Assembly (NCBI GenBank): GCA_033852115.1
Contig: JAWSVE010000008.1
Coordinates: forward strand, 310,001-374,000
Direction of reading: 5' to 3'
DNA: 64,000 bases
Source of the DNA: JAWSVE01 sp033852115
GTDB taxonomy: Bacteria > Pseudomonadota > Gammaproteobacteria > Pseudomonadales > Cellvibrionaceae
Shown here: positions 43,393-52,625 of the stretch, one piece after another
How positions within the stretch are numbered: the first letter of the stretch is position 1
Layout: each line of letters starts with the position of its first letter
Translations under genes and position numbers: made by a program
Notes under the pieces: model-generated
Databases searched by the model: none
Told to the model about the DNA's origin: nothing
Seen by the model: the letters and a program-made list of their open reading frames with translations, nothing else

Positions 43393-43498
43393 TATCCAAG
43401 ACCATATTCACCCTTAATAATACTGAATCTTGATGTTGGCTTGCTTATTAGGTGGGTCAGCAAAAACTATAGATAACATCATCCTACTGGAGAGAGTA

Positions 43499-44818
43499 AT
43501 GAAAATATTCGACGAAATTGAATCAGAAGTACAAAGTTACGCGCGATCGTTTCCTCGCGTATTTAACCGAGCAAAAGATGAATACTTGTACGATGAAGAT
43601 GGTAAAGAATATCTAGACTTTTTAGCGGGCGCGGGAACGCTAAACTATGGTCACAACAACGATCACTTTAAAGAGAAGCTGATTGAGTATATCGTTGCTG
43701 ACGGCATTTCCCACGGTTTAGATCTTCACACAAAAGCGAAAGGTGAGTTCCTCGAGGCTTTTAATCAAAAAATTCTAAAGCCGCGTGGACTTGATTATGT
43801 TGTGCAATTTACTGGGCCTACGGGTACAAATTCGGTTGAGGCAGCACTGAAGCTAGCACGTAATATTACAGGCCGTGAAAATATTATTTCGTTTACCAAC
43901 GGTTTTCATGGCGTAAGTCTTGGATCGTTATCGGCAACCGGTAATTCACACCATCGTGGAGCTGCTGGTGTGAGTCTGCCTGGTACTTCACGTATGCCAT
44001 ACGATGGATACCTTGGCGACGACATTGATACCACTGCCTACTTGGACAAAGTGTTGTCAGATTCTAGTAGTGGTATCGATAAGCCGGCCGCGGTTTTGGT
44101 TGAAACTGTTCAAGGCGAAGGTGGTATCAACGCTGCTACCAAAGAGTGGTTGCAAAACCTTGACGCCGTTTGTAAAAAGCACGAAGTCTTTCTAATCGTT
44201 GATGATATTCAAGCTGGCTGTGGTCGTACCGGTGATTTCTTTAGTTTTGAGGAAGCAGGAATATATCCAGATATTGTTACCTTGTCCAAATCGTTGAGTG
44301 GTTATGGTTTGCCTTTTGCTGTCGTGTTGATTCGACCTGAGCTTGATATTTGGCGTCCGGGCGAGCACAACGGTACTTTCCGGGGTAACAACATGGCGTT
44401 TGTCACTGCAAGAGCAGCTATTGATACGTATTGGAGTGATGATAAGTTCAGTAAAGAAATCAAGCGCAAGGGTAAGTATATTGCTTCGCGCCTCGAAGAG
44501 ATTGTAGAAAAATACGGAGAAGGTAACTTCACGACGCGCGGCCGAGGAATGTTTCGAGGTATTAATTGCGTCAATGGTGAAATTGCCGGAAAAATCACTA
44601 AGGCAGCTTTTTCAAAAGGCTTGATTATTGAGACAAGTGGTGCCGACGATCAGGTGGTTAAGTTTTTGGTGCCGTTGACGATCAGTGATGTCAACCTGAA
44701 AAAGGGCATCGATATTGTTGAAGGTGCGATTAAAGATGTGTGTGCTAAAGAAGACTCGATTCCTGAAGAGATCGATTACTTCGATGAAGAGCATGATGAA
44801 GCGCGCATGGCAGGATAA
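43499..44818 (+). CDS. ectB: Diaminobutyrate--2-oxoglutarate transaminase EctB
   Basis: The 439-residue PLP enzyme transaminates aspartate semialdehyde with glutamate to diaminobutyrate, the first ectoine-specific step. The start at 43499 follows GGAGAGAG and gives the family start MKIFDEIESEVQSYAR; an upstream in-frame start adds 23 unrelated residues. Class-III aminotransferase motifs include FTGPTGTNSVEAALKLAR, the aspartate in LIVDDIQAGCGRTG and the PLP lysine in DIVTLSKSLSGYG. It lies 106 bp after ectA. Confidence 0.97.
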   Translation: MKIFDEIESEVQSYARSFPRVFNRAKDEYLYDEDGKEYLDFLAGAGTLNYGHNNDHFKEKLIEYIVADGISHGLDLHTKAKGEFLEAFNQKILKPRGLDYVVQFTGPTGTNSVEAALKLARNITGRENIISFTNGFHGVSLGSLSATGNSHHRGAAGVSLPGTSRMPYDGYLGDDIDTTAYLDKVLSDSSSGIDKPAAVLVETVQGEGGINAATKEWLQNLDAVCKKHEVFLIVDDIQAGCGRTGDFFSFEEAGIYPDIVTLSKSLSGYGLPFAVVLIRPELDIWRPGEHNGTFRGNNMAFVTARAAIDTYWSDDKFSKEIKRKGKYIASRLEEIVEKYGEGNFTTRGRGMFRGINCVNGEIAGKITKAAFSKGLIIETSGADDQVVKFLVPLTISDVNLKKGIDIVEGAIKDVCAKEDSIPEEIDYFDEEHDEARMAG

Positions 44819-44876
44819 CCACGCAAACCTTTGCAAGCGCGTAAAAATTTAAAGAGAGATTGAAGAGAGAAAAAGA

Positions 44877-45278
44877 ATGATCGTTAGAACGTTACAAGAG
44901 GCTAATGACAGTAGTCGACGAATCGTCTCGCCGGAAGGTAGTTGGGAAAGTACTCGCATGTTGTTGAAAGATGACAATATGGGGTTCTCATTTCATATCA
45001 CAACTATTTATGAGGGAGCAGATTTTCAAATGCATTATCAAAATCATTTGGAATCTGTTTATTGTATTTCTGGTGAGGGTGAGGTCGAAACGGTTGCGGA
45101 TGGCAAAAAATACCCCATCAAGCCCGGCACGCTCTATATTCTGGATAAGCACGACAAGCATTTTTTGCGTGCGAACAAGGAGATGGTGATGGCGTGTGTG
45201 TTTAACCCGCCACTTAACGGTAAGGAAGTGCACAATGCGGAAGGTGCATATGAGCTAGATGCGGAGTCTATTGAATAG
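44877..45278 (+). CDS. ectC: Ectoine synthase EctC
   Basis: The 133-residue cupin cyclises N-gamma-acetyl-diaminobutyrate to ectoine. The start gives the family N-terminus MIVRTLQEA; cupin features include MHYQNHLESVYCISGEGEVE (metal and substrate ligands) and LYILDKHDKHFLRA. Length matches known EctC proteins (about 130). It follows ectB by 58 bp with a GAGAGA ribosome site. There is no ectD hydroxylase gene in the window, so 5-hydroxyectoine is not predicted from this locus. Confidence 0.97.
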   Translation: MIVRTLQEANDSSRRIVSPEGSWESTRMLLKDDNMGFSFHITTIYEGADFQMHYQNHLESVYCISGEGEVETVADGKKYPIKPGTLYILDKHDKHFLRANKEMVMACVFNPPLNGKEVHNAEGAYELDAESIE

Positions 45279-45338
45279 GGGTTGTATTGTAGCGAAATAC
45301 CCACTTCTCATTCTTAAGCGAAATAATTGGAAAATACA

Positions 45339-46778
45339 ATGAAAATGCATACCGTCGAAAAAATTGGTGGAACCTCAATGAGTGACTATCAAGCGGTAAG
45401 AGATAATATTATTAGTAAAGCAGCATCCCATGGAGGTTTATTTCAGCGAGTTTTCGTTGTCTCAGCCTATGGTGGTATCACTAATGATTTATTAGAGCAT
45501 AAAAAAACCGGTGAGCCTGGTGTCTACGCATTATTCGCCAATACCGTGAATGATGATAGCTGGTCCAACGGCTTGCAAAACCTTAAAGAGAAAATGTTTG
45601 CTATTAACGCCCTGTTGTTTGGTGAAAGCGAGCTGTCCAAAGCTAATGACTTTATCGGCCAGCGCATTGAGGATACGCGTCAATGTTTGGCTGACCTGCA
45701 CCGTCTTTGTCAGCATGGCCACTTCTCATTAGAAGATCATCTAGCAACAGTGCGAGAGATGCTGGCGAGCCTTGGTGAAGCGCATAGTGCCTGGAATACC
45801 GCTGAGTTATTGCAGCGCGATGGTATCAACGCCCGATTTGTTGATTTGACTGGCTGGCAGTGCGATGACCATATGTCATTGGATGAGCGCATTCAGTTGG
45901 CTTTTGAGCATGTGGATCTCGAAACTGAAGTGCCCATTGTGACGGGCTACGCACATAGCGCGGACGGCTTAATGTCAACGTTCGATCGTGGTTACAGCGA
46001 AATGACATTTAGTCGTTTAGCTGTCATTACCGAAGCAGCCGAGGCGGTAATCCATAAAGAGTTCCACTTAAGCAGTGCCGATCCTCGCTTGGTTGGTGAG
46101 CCAAACGCTGTACCTATTGGTCGTACCAATTATGATGTTGCCGATCAGTTAGCGAACTTAGGTATGGAAGCGATTCACCCGAAAGCGGCGAAAGGATTGC
46201 GGCAGCACAATATTCCACTGCGCGTGAAGAATACGTTCGAGCCTGATCATGCGGGCACGTTAATTACTCGCGACTATGTCAGTGACGAGCCTTGTGTTGA
46301 AATTATTGCGGGTTGTACAGGTGTCTACGCAATTGAACTCTACGATCAGGATATGTCGGGTAACATTACTCGATACGATGGCGAGATCCTGAGCCTCATC
46401 AAACGATTTAGAGCGCAAATCGTATCGAAGGATATGAATGCCAATACGATTACGCACTACTTATCTACAAGCCTCAAGATGGTGAAGCGAATTCGTCGTG
46501 AGCTAGAGAAAGCTTTCCCGGATGCAGAAATTAACCAGCGTCAGGTTGCTATTGTGTCTGCGTTTGGCAGTGATATGAAGATTTCGGGGCTGTTGGCCAA
46601 AGCGGTTGCTTCGTTGGCGGAACGTGATATCAATGTGCTGGCAGTGCATCAGCCCATGCGGCAGGTGGATATGCAATTTGTTATTGATGAAGATGACTTT
46701 GATAGGGCAGTGAAAGCACTCCATGCAGCCTTGGTTGAGATACATGATCATGGGGCCGCAATATGTCTCGCGTCTTAA
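45339..46778 (+). CDS. ask: Ectoine-operon aspartate kinase Ask_Ect
   Basis: The 479-residue aspartokinase supplies aspartyl phosphate for ectoine synthesis. The kinase domain starts EKIGGTSMSDYQAV and contains GRTNYDVADQLANLG and IHPKAAKGLRQHNIPLRVKN; the C-terminus carries ACT repeats (VAIVSAFGSDMKISG). Ask_Ect enzymes form a distinct group thought to escape lysine/threonine feedback. ATG 45339 is chosen; ATG 45345 is equally possible. It is the fourth gene of the ect operon. Confidence 0.94.
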   Translation: MKMHTVEKIGGTSMSDYQAVRDNIISKAASHGGLFQRVFVVSAYGGITNDLLEHKKTGEPGVYALFANTVNDDSWSNGLQNLKEKMFAINALLFGESELSKANDFIGQRIEDTRQCLADLHRLCQHGHFSLEDHLATVREMLASLGEAHSAWNTAELLQRDGINARFVDLTGWQCDDHMSLDERIQLAFEHVDLETEVPIVTGYAHSADGLMSTFDRGYSEMTFSRLAVITEAAEAVIHKEFHLSSADPRLVGEPNAVPIGRTNYDVADQLANLGMEAIHPKAAKGLRQHNIPLRVKNTFEPDHAGTLITRDYVSDEPCVEIIAGCTGVYAIELYDQDMSGNITRYDGEILSLIKRFRAQIVSKDMNANTITHYLSTSLKMVKRIRRELEKAFPDAEINQRQVAIVSAFGSDMKISGLLAKAVASLAERDINVLAVHQPMRQVDMQFVIDEDDFDRAVKALHAALVEIHDHGAAICLAS

Positions 46779-47650
46779 TTGCTCTGTTTCTCATTTTTTC
46801 GGCGCAAGTATTCAGCCAGGATTCGTCATCATCAGCAGATGACCCGGTAGCTCAGAACGTAGACGACTTACAAGAACCGCTATACACGCCATTTATTGAG
46901 CGTTATATGCTTGATGAGATTCGTCAATTGCGCGTCGATATGGCAGCGCAAAAACATGAGTTGATTCAGCAAGTTGTAGATAGAGAAATTGGTGCTGTAG
47001 ATAGGGCAATTACCTATGCCACTGATACAGTAACCTATTTTTTCTATTTGATTGCCGGTGCTTCCTCAGTGCTTGTGCTTATTGGGTGGTCATCTATTCG
47101 GGAAATTAAAGAGCGTGTTCATTCTCTTGCGGATGAAGAAATTTCCAAGCTGGTGGATGAATATGAGCAACGTTTGAGAACCATTGAGCAGCAATTAAGT
47201 CAGCGAACTCAAAGTATCGAAGAAAATAGAGAAGAGATCGAGCTCACGCGAGAGATCCAATCGTTGTGGCTGCGCGCGGCCCAGGATACCAACCCAAATA
47301 GCAAGATCGCGATCTACGATCAAATATTAACGCTTAACGCACTAGACTGCGAAGCCTTGACCTATAAGGCTGACGCGGTCCTCGAGTTGGGTGAGCCTCA
47401 GTGGGCCGCTAACTTGTGTCACCAAGCGCTTGCTGTTGATGATAAAAACAGTCACGCGTTTTACCAGCTAGCCTGTGCATACGCATCAATGGAAAAAAGT
47501 GACGAAGCGGTATTTTATTTAAAGCAAGCACTTCAAATTAGTGATAGCTATCGCAGTGAAATGCAAACCGATGCAGCTTTAAATGTGCTTCGAGATCACC
47601 CCGGTTTTATTCAATTGCTGAGCGATGGCATCGCTAAGAGCCCCGAATAG
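46763..47650 (+). CDS. TPR-containing membrane protein in the ect operon
   Basis: The 295-residue product overlaps the end of ask by 16 bp, so it is translationally coupled to the ectoine genes. A signal peptide or anchor (about 1-18) is followed by an acidic stretch, a membrane helix (about 91-112, FFYLIAGASSVLVLIGW), a coiled coil (about 120-165) and TPR repeats at the C-terminus (YDQILTLNALDCEALTYKAD, SHAFYQLACAYASMEKSDEA). Function is unknown; coupling to ask suggests a role in osmoadaptation, such as assembly or control of the transporter encoded next. Confidence 0.65.
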   Translation: MSRVLIALFLIFSAQVFSQDSSSSADDPVAQNVDDLQEPLYTPFIERYMLDEIRQLRVDMAAQKHELIQQVVDREIGAVDRAITYATDTVTYFFYLIAGASSVLVLIGWSSIREIKERVHSLADEEISKLVDEYEQRLRTIEQQLSQRTQSIEENREEIELTREIQSLWLRAAQDTNPNSKIAIYDQILTLNALDCEALTYKADAVLELGEPQWAANLCHQALAVDDKNSHAFYQLACAYASMEKSDEAVFYLKQALQISDSYRSEMQTDAALNVLRDHPGFIQLLSDGIAKSPE

Positions 47651-47694
47651 AAACTGCCTTCATAAAAAACCAATAAATATCGTTAAGGCTGGAC

Positions 47695-49107
47695 ATGATC
47701 GTTACATTTCTCATTTTTCTCGCCGCTTTCACTTTGGTGGGGCTATCTTCAGCATTTAAAAGTGATCACACCGGTAAAGATTATTACTTGGCAAGTAACA
47801 GTGTTAACCCGCTACTTGTGGGGCTGTCTGCTGTTGCCACAAATAATTCCGGTTATATGTTTATTGGTGTAATCGGTTATACCTATGCCACAGGCCTGGC
47901 TTCAATATGGCTAATGATTGGTTGGATTCTTGGAGATTTTCTTGCGTCATTATTTGTGCATCAGCGCCTTAGGGTCGCGACTGAACGAACGGGTGAAGTG
48001 AGTTTTGCCGGGGTATTAAGTTATTGGTACGGTGGTCACAATAGTCGATTGCAACGATTAATCGGTGCTATATCGGTACTTTTTCTGTTGGCCTATGCGG
48101 GTGCTCAGTTAGTCGCGGGAAGTAAAGCTTTACATGTTTTATTTGGTTGGGATAACTGGGTGGGTGCAAGTTTAGGTGCAGCCATGGTGGCACTGTACTG
48201 CCTCGCCGGTGGTATTCGAGCGTCTATTTGGACTGACGCAGCGCAATCGGTGGTCATGATTTTTGCGATGGGGTTACTGTTAATTGTTGCTGTGAGCTCC
48301 CTCGGTGGCGTGACCCCCGCGCTTAATAGTATGCAAGCGATCCCGGACTTTATGGACTGGGTGCCAAAAGACATGGTATTTCCCGGCGTCGCGGGTGGTG
48401 TGATTTTCGCATTGGGCTGGTTGGTTGCTGGGCTATCGGTGATAGGCCAGCCGCACATCATGGTGCGTTTTATGACATTACGTGATAGCGGAGATATGTG
48501 GCGCGCGCGAGCGTGGTACTACATTTGGTTTAGTGCTTTTTATATGATGGCGACAATGGTGGGTATGCTTTCGCGTATCTATATTCAAGACGGCGCTAAC
48601 TTTGATGCGGAATTGGCACTTCCAACTATGGCAATGGAATTGCTCTCGCCAATGATGGTGGGAGTTATTCTCGCAGGTATTTTCGCGGCAACTATGTCAA
48701 CGGCTGATTCTCTTATCCTCAGTTGCTCAGCTGCCATTACTCACGACCTTTTACCTCACAAGGTAGAAAACCCATTGCTGATAAAAGGTGCCACTCTACT
48801 CATCACAATGGCAGCGCTAACCTGGGCATTGTTCAATTCTCAGAGCGTTTTTAGCTTGGTTATTTTGGCATGGTCGGGTATGGCAAGCGCGTTCGCGCCG
48901 TTGTTGATTTTGCGTTGCTTTGGGTGGAAAAGTTCTCAGCAGCACGCAATAGTAGCTGTTATTGTTGGGCTTGCTGCAGCTATTGTTTGGCGTTGGTTCG
49001 GCTTGCATAACGCACTTTATGAGGGGCTACCGGGTATCGCCGCAGGTCTGGTTGTCCTGGTTGCGTTAGGTAAGCTAATTGGCGACCCTCAACACGAACG
49101 CGACTGA
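47695..49107 (+). CDS. Sodium:solute symporter (SSS/PutP family)
   Basis: The 470-residue protein has about 13 membrane helices typical of the SSS family (PutP, PanF). Family features include LVGLSAVATNNSGYMFIG near helix 2 and ATMSTADSLILSCSAAITHD near helix 9, where sodium-coordinating residues lie. It starts 45 bp after the TPR gene in the same orientation. The substrate is not evident; proximity to ectABC suggests ectoine or another compatible solute, which is inference. Confidence 0.85.
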   Translation: MIVTFLIFLAAFTLVGLSSAFKSDHTGKDYYLASNSVNPLLVGLSAVATNNSGYMFIGVIGYTYATGLASIWLMIGWILGDFLASLFVHQRLRVATERTGEVSFAGVLSYWYGGHNSRLQRLIGAISVLFLLAYAGAQLVAGSKALHVLFGWDNWVGASLGAAMVALYCLAGGIRASIWTDAAQSVVMIFAMGLLLIVAVSSLGGVTPALNSMQAIPDFMDWVPKDMVFPGVAGGVIFALGWLVAGLSVIGQPHIMVRFMTLRDSGDMWRARAWYYIWFSAFYMMATMVGMLSRIYIQDGANFDAELALPTMAMELLSPMMVGVILAGIFAATMSTADSLILSCSAAITHDLLPHKVENPLLIKGATLLITMAALTWALFNSQSVFSLVILAWSGMASAFAPLLILRCFGWKSSQQHAIVAVIVGLAAAIVWRWFGLHNALYEGLPGIAAGLVVLVALGKLIGDPQHERD

Positions 49108-49451
49108 TGATCTCCGCTGTTATTGCCGATCTAAATCAGTAGTGCGCTTTTGATTTGCACGTGGTTGTCCCCGGTCTCTTTTTATCAATATTCTCTCTAT
49201 TGTTGCCGTAAGGCCTTCCCTTTAATTTGTCTCAATCCAATGCTGTTACTGCTCATTCGTGTATCGCTTTGAACTAATAGTCTGTCTTTTTTTGTGGTTA
49301 TCAAAAGGGGATTTAACAGGCAGAAGCAGTGTGATCCATCTATAGTTAAAAGACCAAAGTGAAATAGTACTGACGGCTGTGTTCGGTCGTCAGTTTTCTC
49401 GTGGTAACGCAGAGGTCTTCTACGGTGGGTTGGGCAGAAAAATTTTTCAGC
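49108..49451. other. Intergenic region before the ETR1-like kinase
   Basis: No gene is supported over about 340 bp. Near its end lies a hairpin, ACTGACG / CGTCAGT (49369-49375 / 49388-49394), followed by TTTTC. It resembles a weak terminator or attenuator 55 bp before the kinase ATG. No other structure stood out. Confidence 0.45.
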
Positions 49452-52100
49452 ATGGACTTTATGCCGCACGGAAGTTGTTATCTGTGGCAGCCGGGTATTC
49501 TTTGGACAAATGTCATTTCCGACCTGCTAATCGCATTGGCATATTTCTCGATACCGATCGCACTTCTCATACTTGTCCGCAAGCGTGAGGATCTTGGCTT
49601 TAAAGGCATTTTCCTTTTATTTGCGTCGTTCATTTTACTCTGTGGAATAACTCATCTTTTTTCTATCTATACCGTGTGGTGCGGTGCCTATGGTGTTCAT
49701 GGTGTATTAAAGGCAATGACTGCTCTGGTATCCATTTTTACCGCCGTGGCTTTGTACAAGTTGCTGCCCGCACTACTCAAAATTCCCAGTCCAGCCCAAC
49801 TGGAAGAGGCCGTTCAGCGCACGGCGGAAGAAAAACTAAAACTATCGAAAATTGAAGTAAAGCGACAAGCGGAGGCAATATTTAAATTTTCGATTGAGTT
49901 GTTGCCTCGGGGGCTATTGGTTGTTGACACAAATTTGAAGATACGAATAGCCAATAAGGAGCTTGAAAAGCTCTTTGGCTACGAACCGGATGAATTAGTG
50001 GGGGAGCATTTATCGGAGCTACTTTTAACAGATCATGCCATTCACCATGATGTGCTCGTAAAGAACTATATGGATAACCCTTCACAAGGGCACATGATGG
50101 CAGCGGGACGGGTGGTGCGAGGAAAACGAAAAAATGGAGAGGAGGTTTTTATTGAGATTAGCTTATCGGTACACGAGTCAGACGGTGAAAAATTTGCATT
50201 CGCTATGGTGACAAACCTTAGTGATGTCATGGCGGGAAAAGAACAATTTTTGGAAAGCAGTAATCGCATTAAGCGAGCAGTTAATGCTATTGATGATGGG
50301 ATCTGGGAGTGGAACATTCAAACCAATGATGTGTGGTACAGCCAAAGGCTTCAAGAACTCATTGGATTTTGTGACGACTCACGGTTGCCAACGTACTACG
50401 ACTGGGAAAATCATATCTTTCCCGAAGATAGAGATTATGTTGCAGGGCAGTTAAAAGCACATTTTAACAGTAAGCAGCCTTTCGATATTCTTTATCGAGG
50501 GACCTCAGGAGACGGCAATTTAGAATGGATGCGCACAAGAGGTAACACAATCTTTGACGACCAAGATAAGCCGCTGTTGATGTCGGGAACACTGTCAAAT
50601 GTTAATTCTTTTAAGGTGCTGGAGGAACAGTTACGGGAAAAAACGCGTTTTCTCAATGCAGTATTGGATAAGTCGTTATGTGGAACGTATATCTATGATA
50701 TAGAAAAGCGGAAAAACACATTCATCAACATGATGTATACCGAGATTACCGGGTATTCAATAGAAGATATTAGTGAGCTTGCGTTACGGGGAAAATTCGC
50801 CTCTATTTTCCATCCCGATGATGTTGACTTAGTTGCGCAGCATTTTGAATCGCTTATAGCAAACGAGGGAAAACTGGGCGAGCCTCTGGAGTATCGTCTA
50901 AAGCATAAAAAGGGGTATTGGATATGGTGTTACTCGCGCGATGCAGTCTACACGCTGGATGAGACCGGTAAGCCTAGAGAAATTCTAGGAACATTCTTTG
51001 ATATTACTGCACTGAAAGAGCGAGAGGAGCGTTTGAAAGCACTTAGTTTAGATTTTATCGCAACGTTCGAGCAGGCGGCTGTTGGTATTTCACATGTTTC
51101 AATGGATGGTACTTGGTTAAAAGCGAATAAAAAATTGTGCGATATATTAGGTTATGATTGGGAGGGTTTATCAAGTCTCAGCGTACAAGATGTGACTTTC
51201 GATGATGATTTTTCTCAAGATGAGCGGGAATTAAATCGTCTGCTAAACGGTGAGATTGATCAGTATGTGATTGAAAAGCGTTTGATAAAGAAAAATGGTG
51301 ACGTGGTTTGGACGTTGGTCACAGGTTCTCTCGTGAAGGATGAAAATGGCGAAGCAGAATATTTTATTCTCGTTGTTGAGGATATCTCGGAACGTAAAGC
51401 GATGGAGCGGTCGCTTGCAAACTCTAATGCGTCCCTTGAGCGATTCGCTTACTCTGCATCTCATGATATGCAAGAGCCGTTGCGTAAGATAATCGCATTC
51501 ACTGATAGTATTGAACAGCGGCTAGTGGGCAAGCTTGATGATCCAGACGCTCGTTATGAGCTAAATCGAATAACCGATGCTACCTCTCGTATGCGAGCAA
51601 TGATCGATAGCCTATTAATGCTGTCCCGTATTACAAAAGAAAAGATTAACAAGCGTGAAACTACGTTCAAGGAAATGATGACAGTCGTTCTAGATGATCT
51701 GTCTGAACTGTGCGAGGAGGCTAGCCCAACCATCGCTGTACATGGTGATGCAGAGTTGTATGTAGACTTGCCTACCTTTCAACAGATAATGCGCAACCTC
51801 ATTGTGAATGCTATTCGCTATGCCAAACCAGGTGAAAACCCAAGGATAGATATAGATTGCGAGCGGATTAATAGCGATGTCGTTATCTCGGTCATCGACC
51901 AAGGGCGCGGTTTTGACTCGAAATTTTCTGAGCAAGTGTTTGAACCTTTTCGGCGTTTGGTGGGGCGAGAGATATCTGGCTCTGGTATGGGGCTCGCGCT
52001 GTGTAGGCAAATCGCGGTCACGCACGGTGGCAATATAACCGCTGAAAGTGAGTTGGGCTCTTTCAGTTGCTTTACCTTAACGATGCCTTGCAAGGAGTAA
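49452..52100 (+). CDS. Histidine kinase with ETR1-like ethylene-binding domain and PAS repeats
   Basis: ATG 49452 was chosen because it begins the conserved MDFMPHGSCYLW start; upstream in-frame codons add unrelated residues. The 882-residue protein opens with three membrane helices matching the plant ethylene receptor: SDLLIALAYFSIP (23-35) and LLCGITHLF (62-70). Asp24, Cys64 and His68 align with ETR1 Asp25, Cys65 and His69, the copper-site residues. About four PAS/PAC domains follow, then HisKA (histidine in YSASHDMQEPLRKI) and an ATPase domain (NLIVNAIRYA, DQGRGFD, GSGMGLALC). The response regulator gene starts two bases after the stop. Ligand binding itself is inferred. Confidence 0.88.
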   Translation: MDFMPHGSCYLWQPGILWTNVISDLLIALAYFSIPIALLILVRKREDLGFKGIFLLFASFILLCGITHLFSIYTVWCGAYGVHGVLKAMTALVSIFTAVALYKLLPALLKIPSPAQLEEAVQRTAEEKLKLSKIEVKRQAEAIFKFSIELLPRGLLVVDTNLKIRIANKELEKLFGYEPDELVGEHLSELLLTDHAIHHDVLVKNYMDNPSQGHMMAAGRVVRGKRKNGEEVFIEISLSVHESDGEKFAFAMVTNLSDVMAGKEQFLESSNRIKRAVNAIDDGIWEWNIQTNDVWYSQRLQELIGFCDDSRLPTYYDWENHIFPEDRDYVAGQLKAHFNSKQPFDILYRGTSGDGNLEWMRTRGNTIFDDQDKPLLMSGTLSNVNSFKVLEEQLREKTRFLNAVLDKSLCGTYIYDIEKRKNTFINMMYTEITGYSIEDISELALRGKFASIFHPDDVDLVAQHFESLIANEGKLGEPLEYRLKHKKGYWIWCYSRDAVYTLDETGKPREILGTFFDITALKEREERLKALSLDFIATFEQAAVGISHVSMDGTWLKANKKLCDILGYDWEGLSSLSVQDVTFDDDFSQDERELNRLLNGEIDQYVIEKRLIKKNGDVVWTLVTGSLVKDENGEAEYFILVVEDISERKAMERSLANSNASLERFAYSASHDMQEPLRKIIAFTDSIEQRLVGKLDDPDARYELNRITDATSRMRAMIDSLLMLSRITKEKINKRETTFKEMMTVVLDDLSELCEEASPTIAVHGDAELYVDLPTFQQIMRNLIVNAIRYAKPGENPRIDIDCERINSDVVISVIDQGRGFDSKFSEQVFEPFRRLVGREISGSGMGLALCRQIAVTHGGNITAESELGSFSCFTLTMPCKE

Positions 52101-52102
52101 TA

Positions 52103-52543
52103 ATGGTTGGGCCACGTAAGGAGCATCTCATACTATTTGTCGATGATGACCCTGATGATCAATATTTGTTGTCGTCTGCGGTTAATAAAATGGATGATCC
52201 ACCTCAATTTCGTGCAGTCAGCTCAGCGGAACAAATGTTTTCTTTCTTGCAGGACTGCGAAGCCCAGGACCCCGTGACTCTACCGAGCTTGATCTTGCTG
52301 GATCTCAATATGCCAGGAATCGACGGTAAAGAGGCCTTGTTTAAATTGCGAAGTTCCTCTGCTTATTCGTGTATTCCAGTGGTGGTGTATACCACCTCAA
52401 ATTCGGATTATGACATCAATGACTCATATCGGCTTGGAGCAAGTTCCTTCATTCGCAAGCCCGCAACCTTGAGTGATATGCAGACCTGCATGGAAACACT
52501 ATGTCGCTATTGGTTCGATGTGGTTGCGCTGAGCATTAATTGA
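52103..52543 (+). CDS. Single-domain response regulator
   Basis: The 146-residue receiver has FVDDDPDDQYLL (acidic pocket), the phosphoaspartate in LLDLNMPGIDG, VVYTTSN and the lysine in FIRKPA. There is no output domain, like Rcp1-type regulators that partner phytochrome- and PAS-type kinases. An AAGGAG ribosome site lies inside the end of the kinase gene, and the ATG is two bases beyond its stop, so the two are co-translated. It likely shuttles phosphate from the ETR1-like kinase. Confidence 0.93.
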   Translation: MVGPRKEHLILFVDDDPDDQYLLSSAVNKMDDPPQFRAVSSAEQMFSFLQDCEAQDPVTLPSLILLDLNMPGIDGKEALFKLRSSSAYSCIPVVVYTTSNSDYDINDSYRLGASSFIRKPATLSDMQTCMETLCRYWFDVVALSIN

Positions 52544-52625
52544 ATATATGAACTAAACTGAATTAAACAACGCAGCTATATAGCGATCTCTTAACTCACT
52601 ATCGACCCGCTAGGTGAAGGTAACT

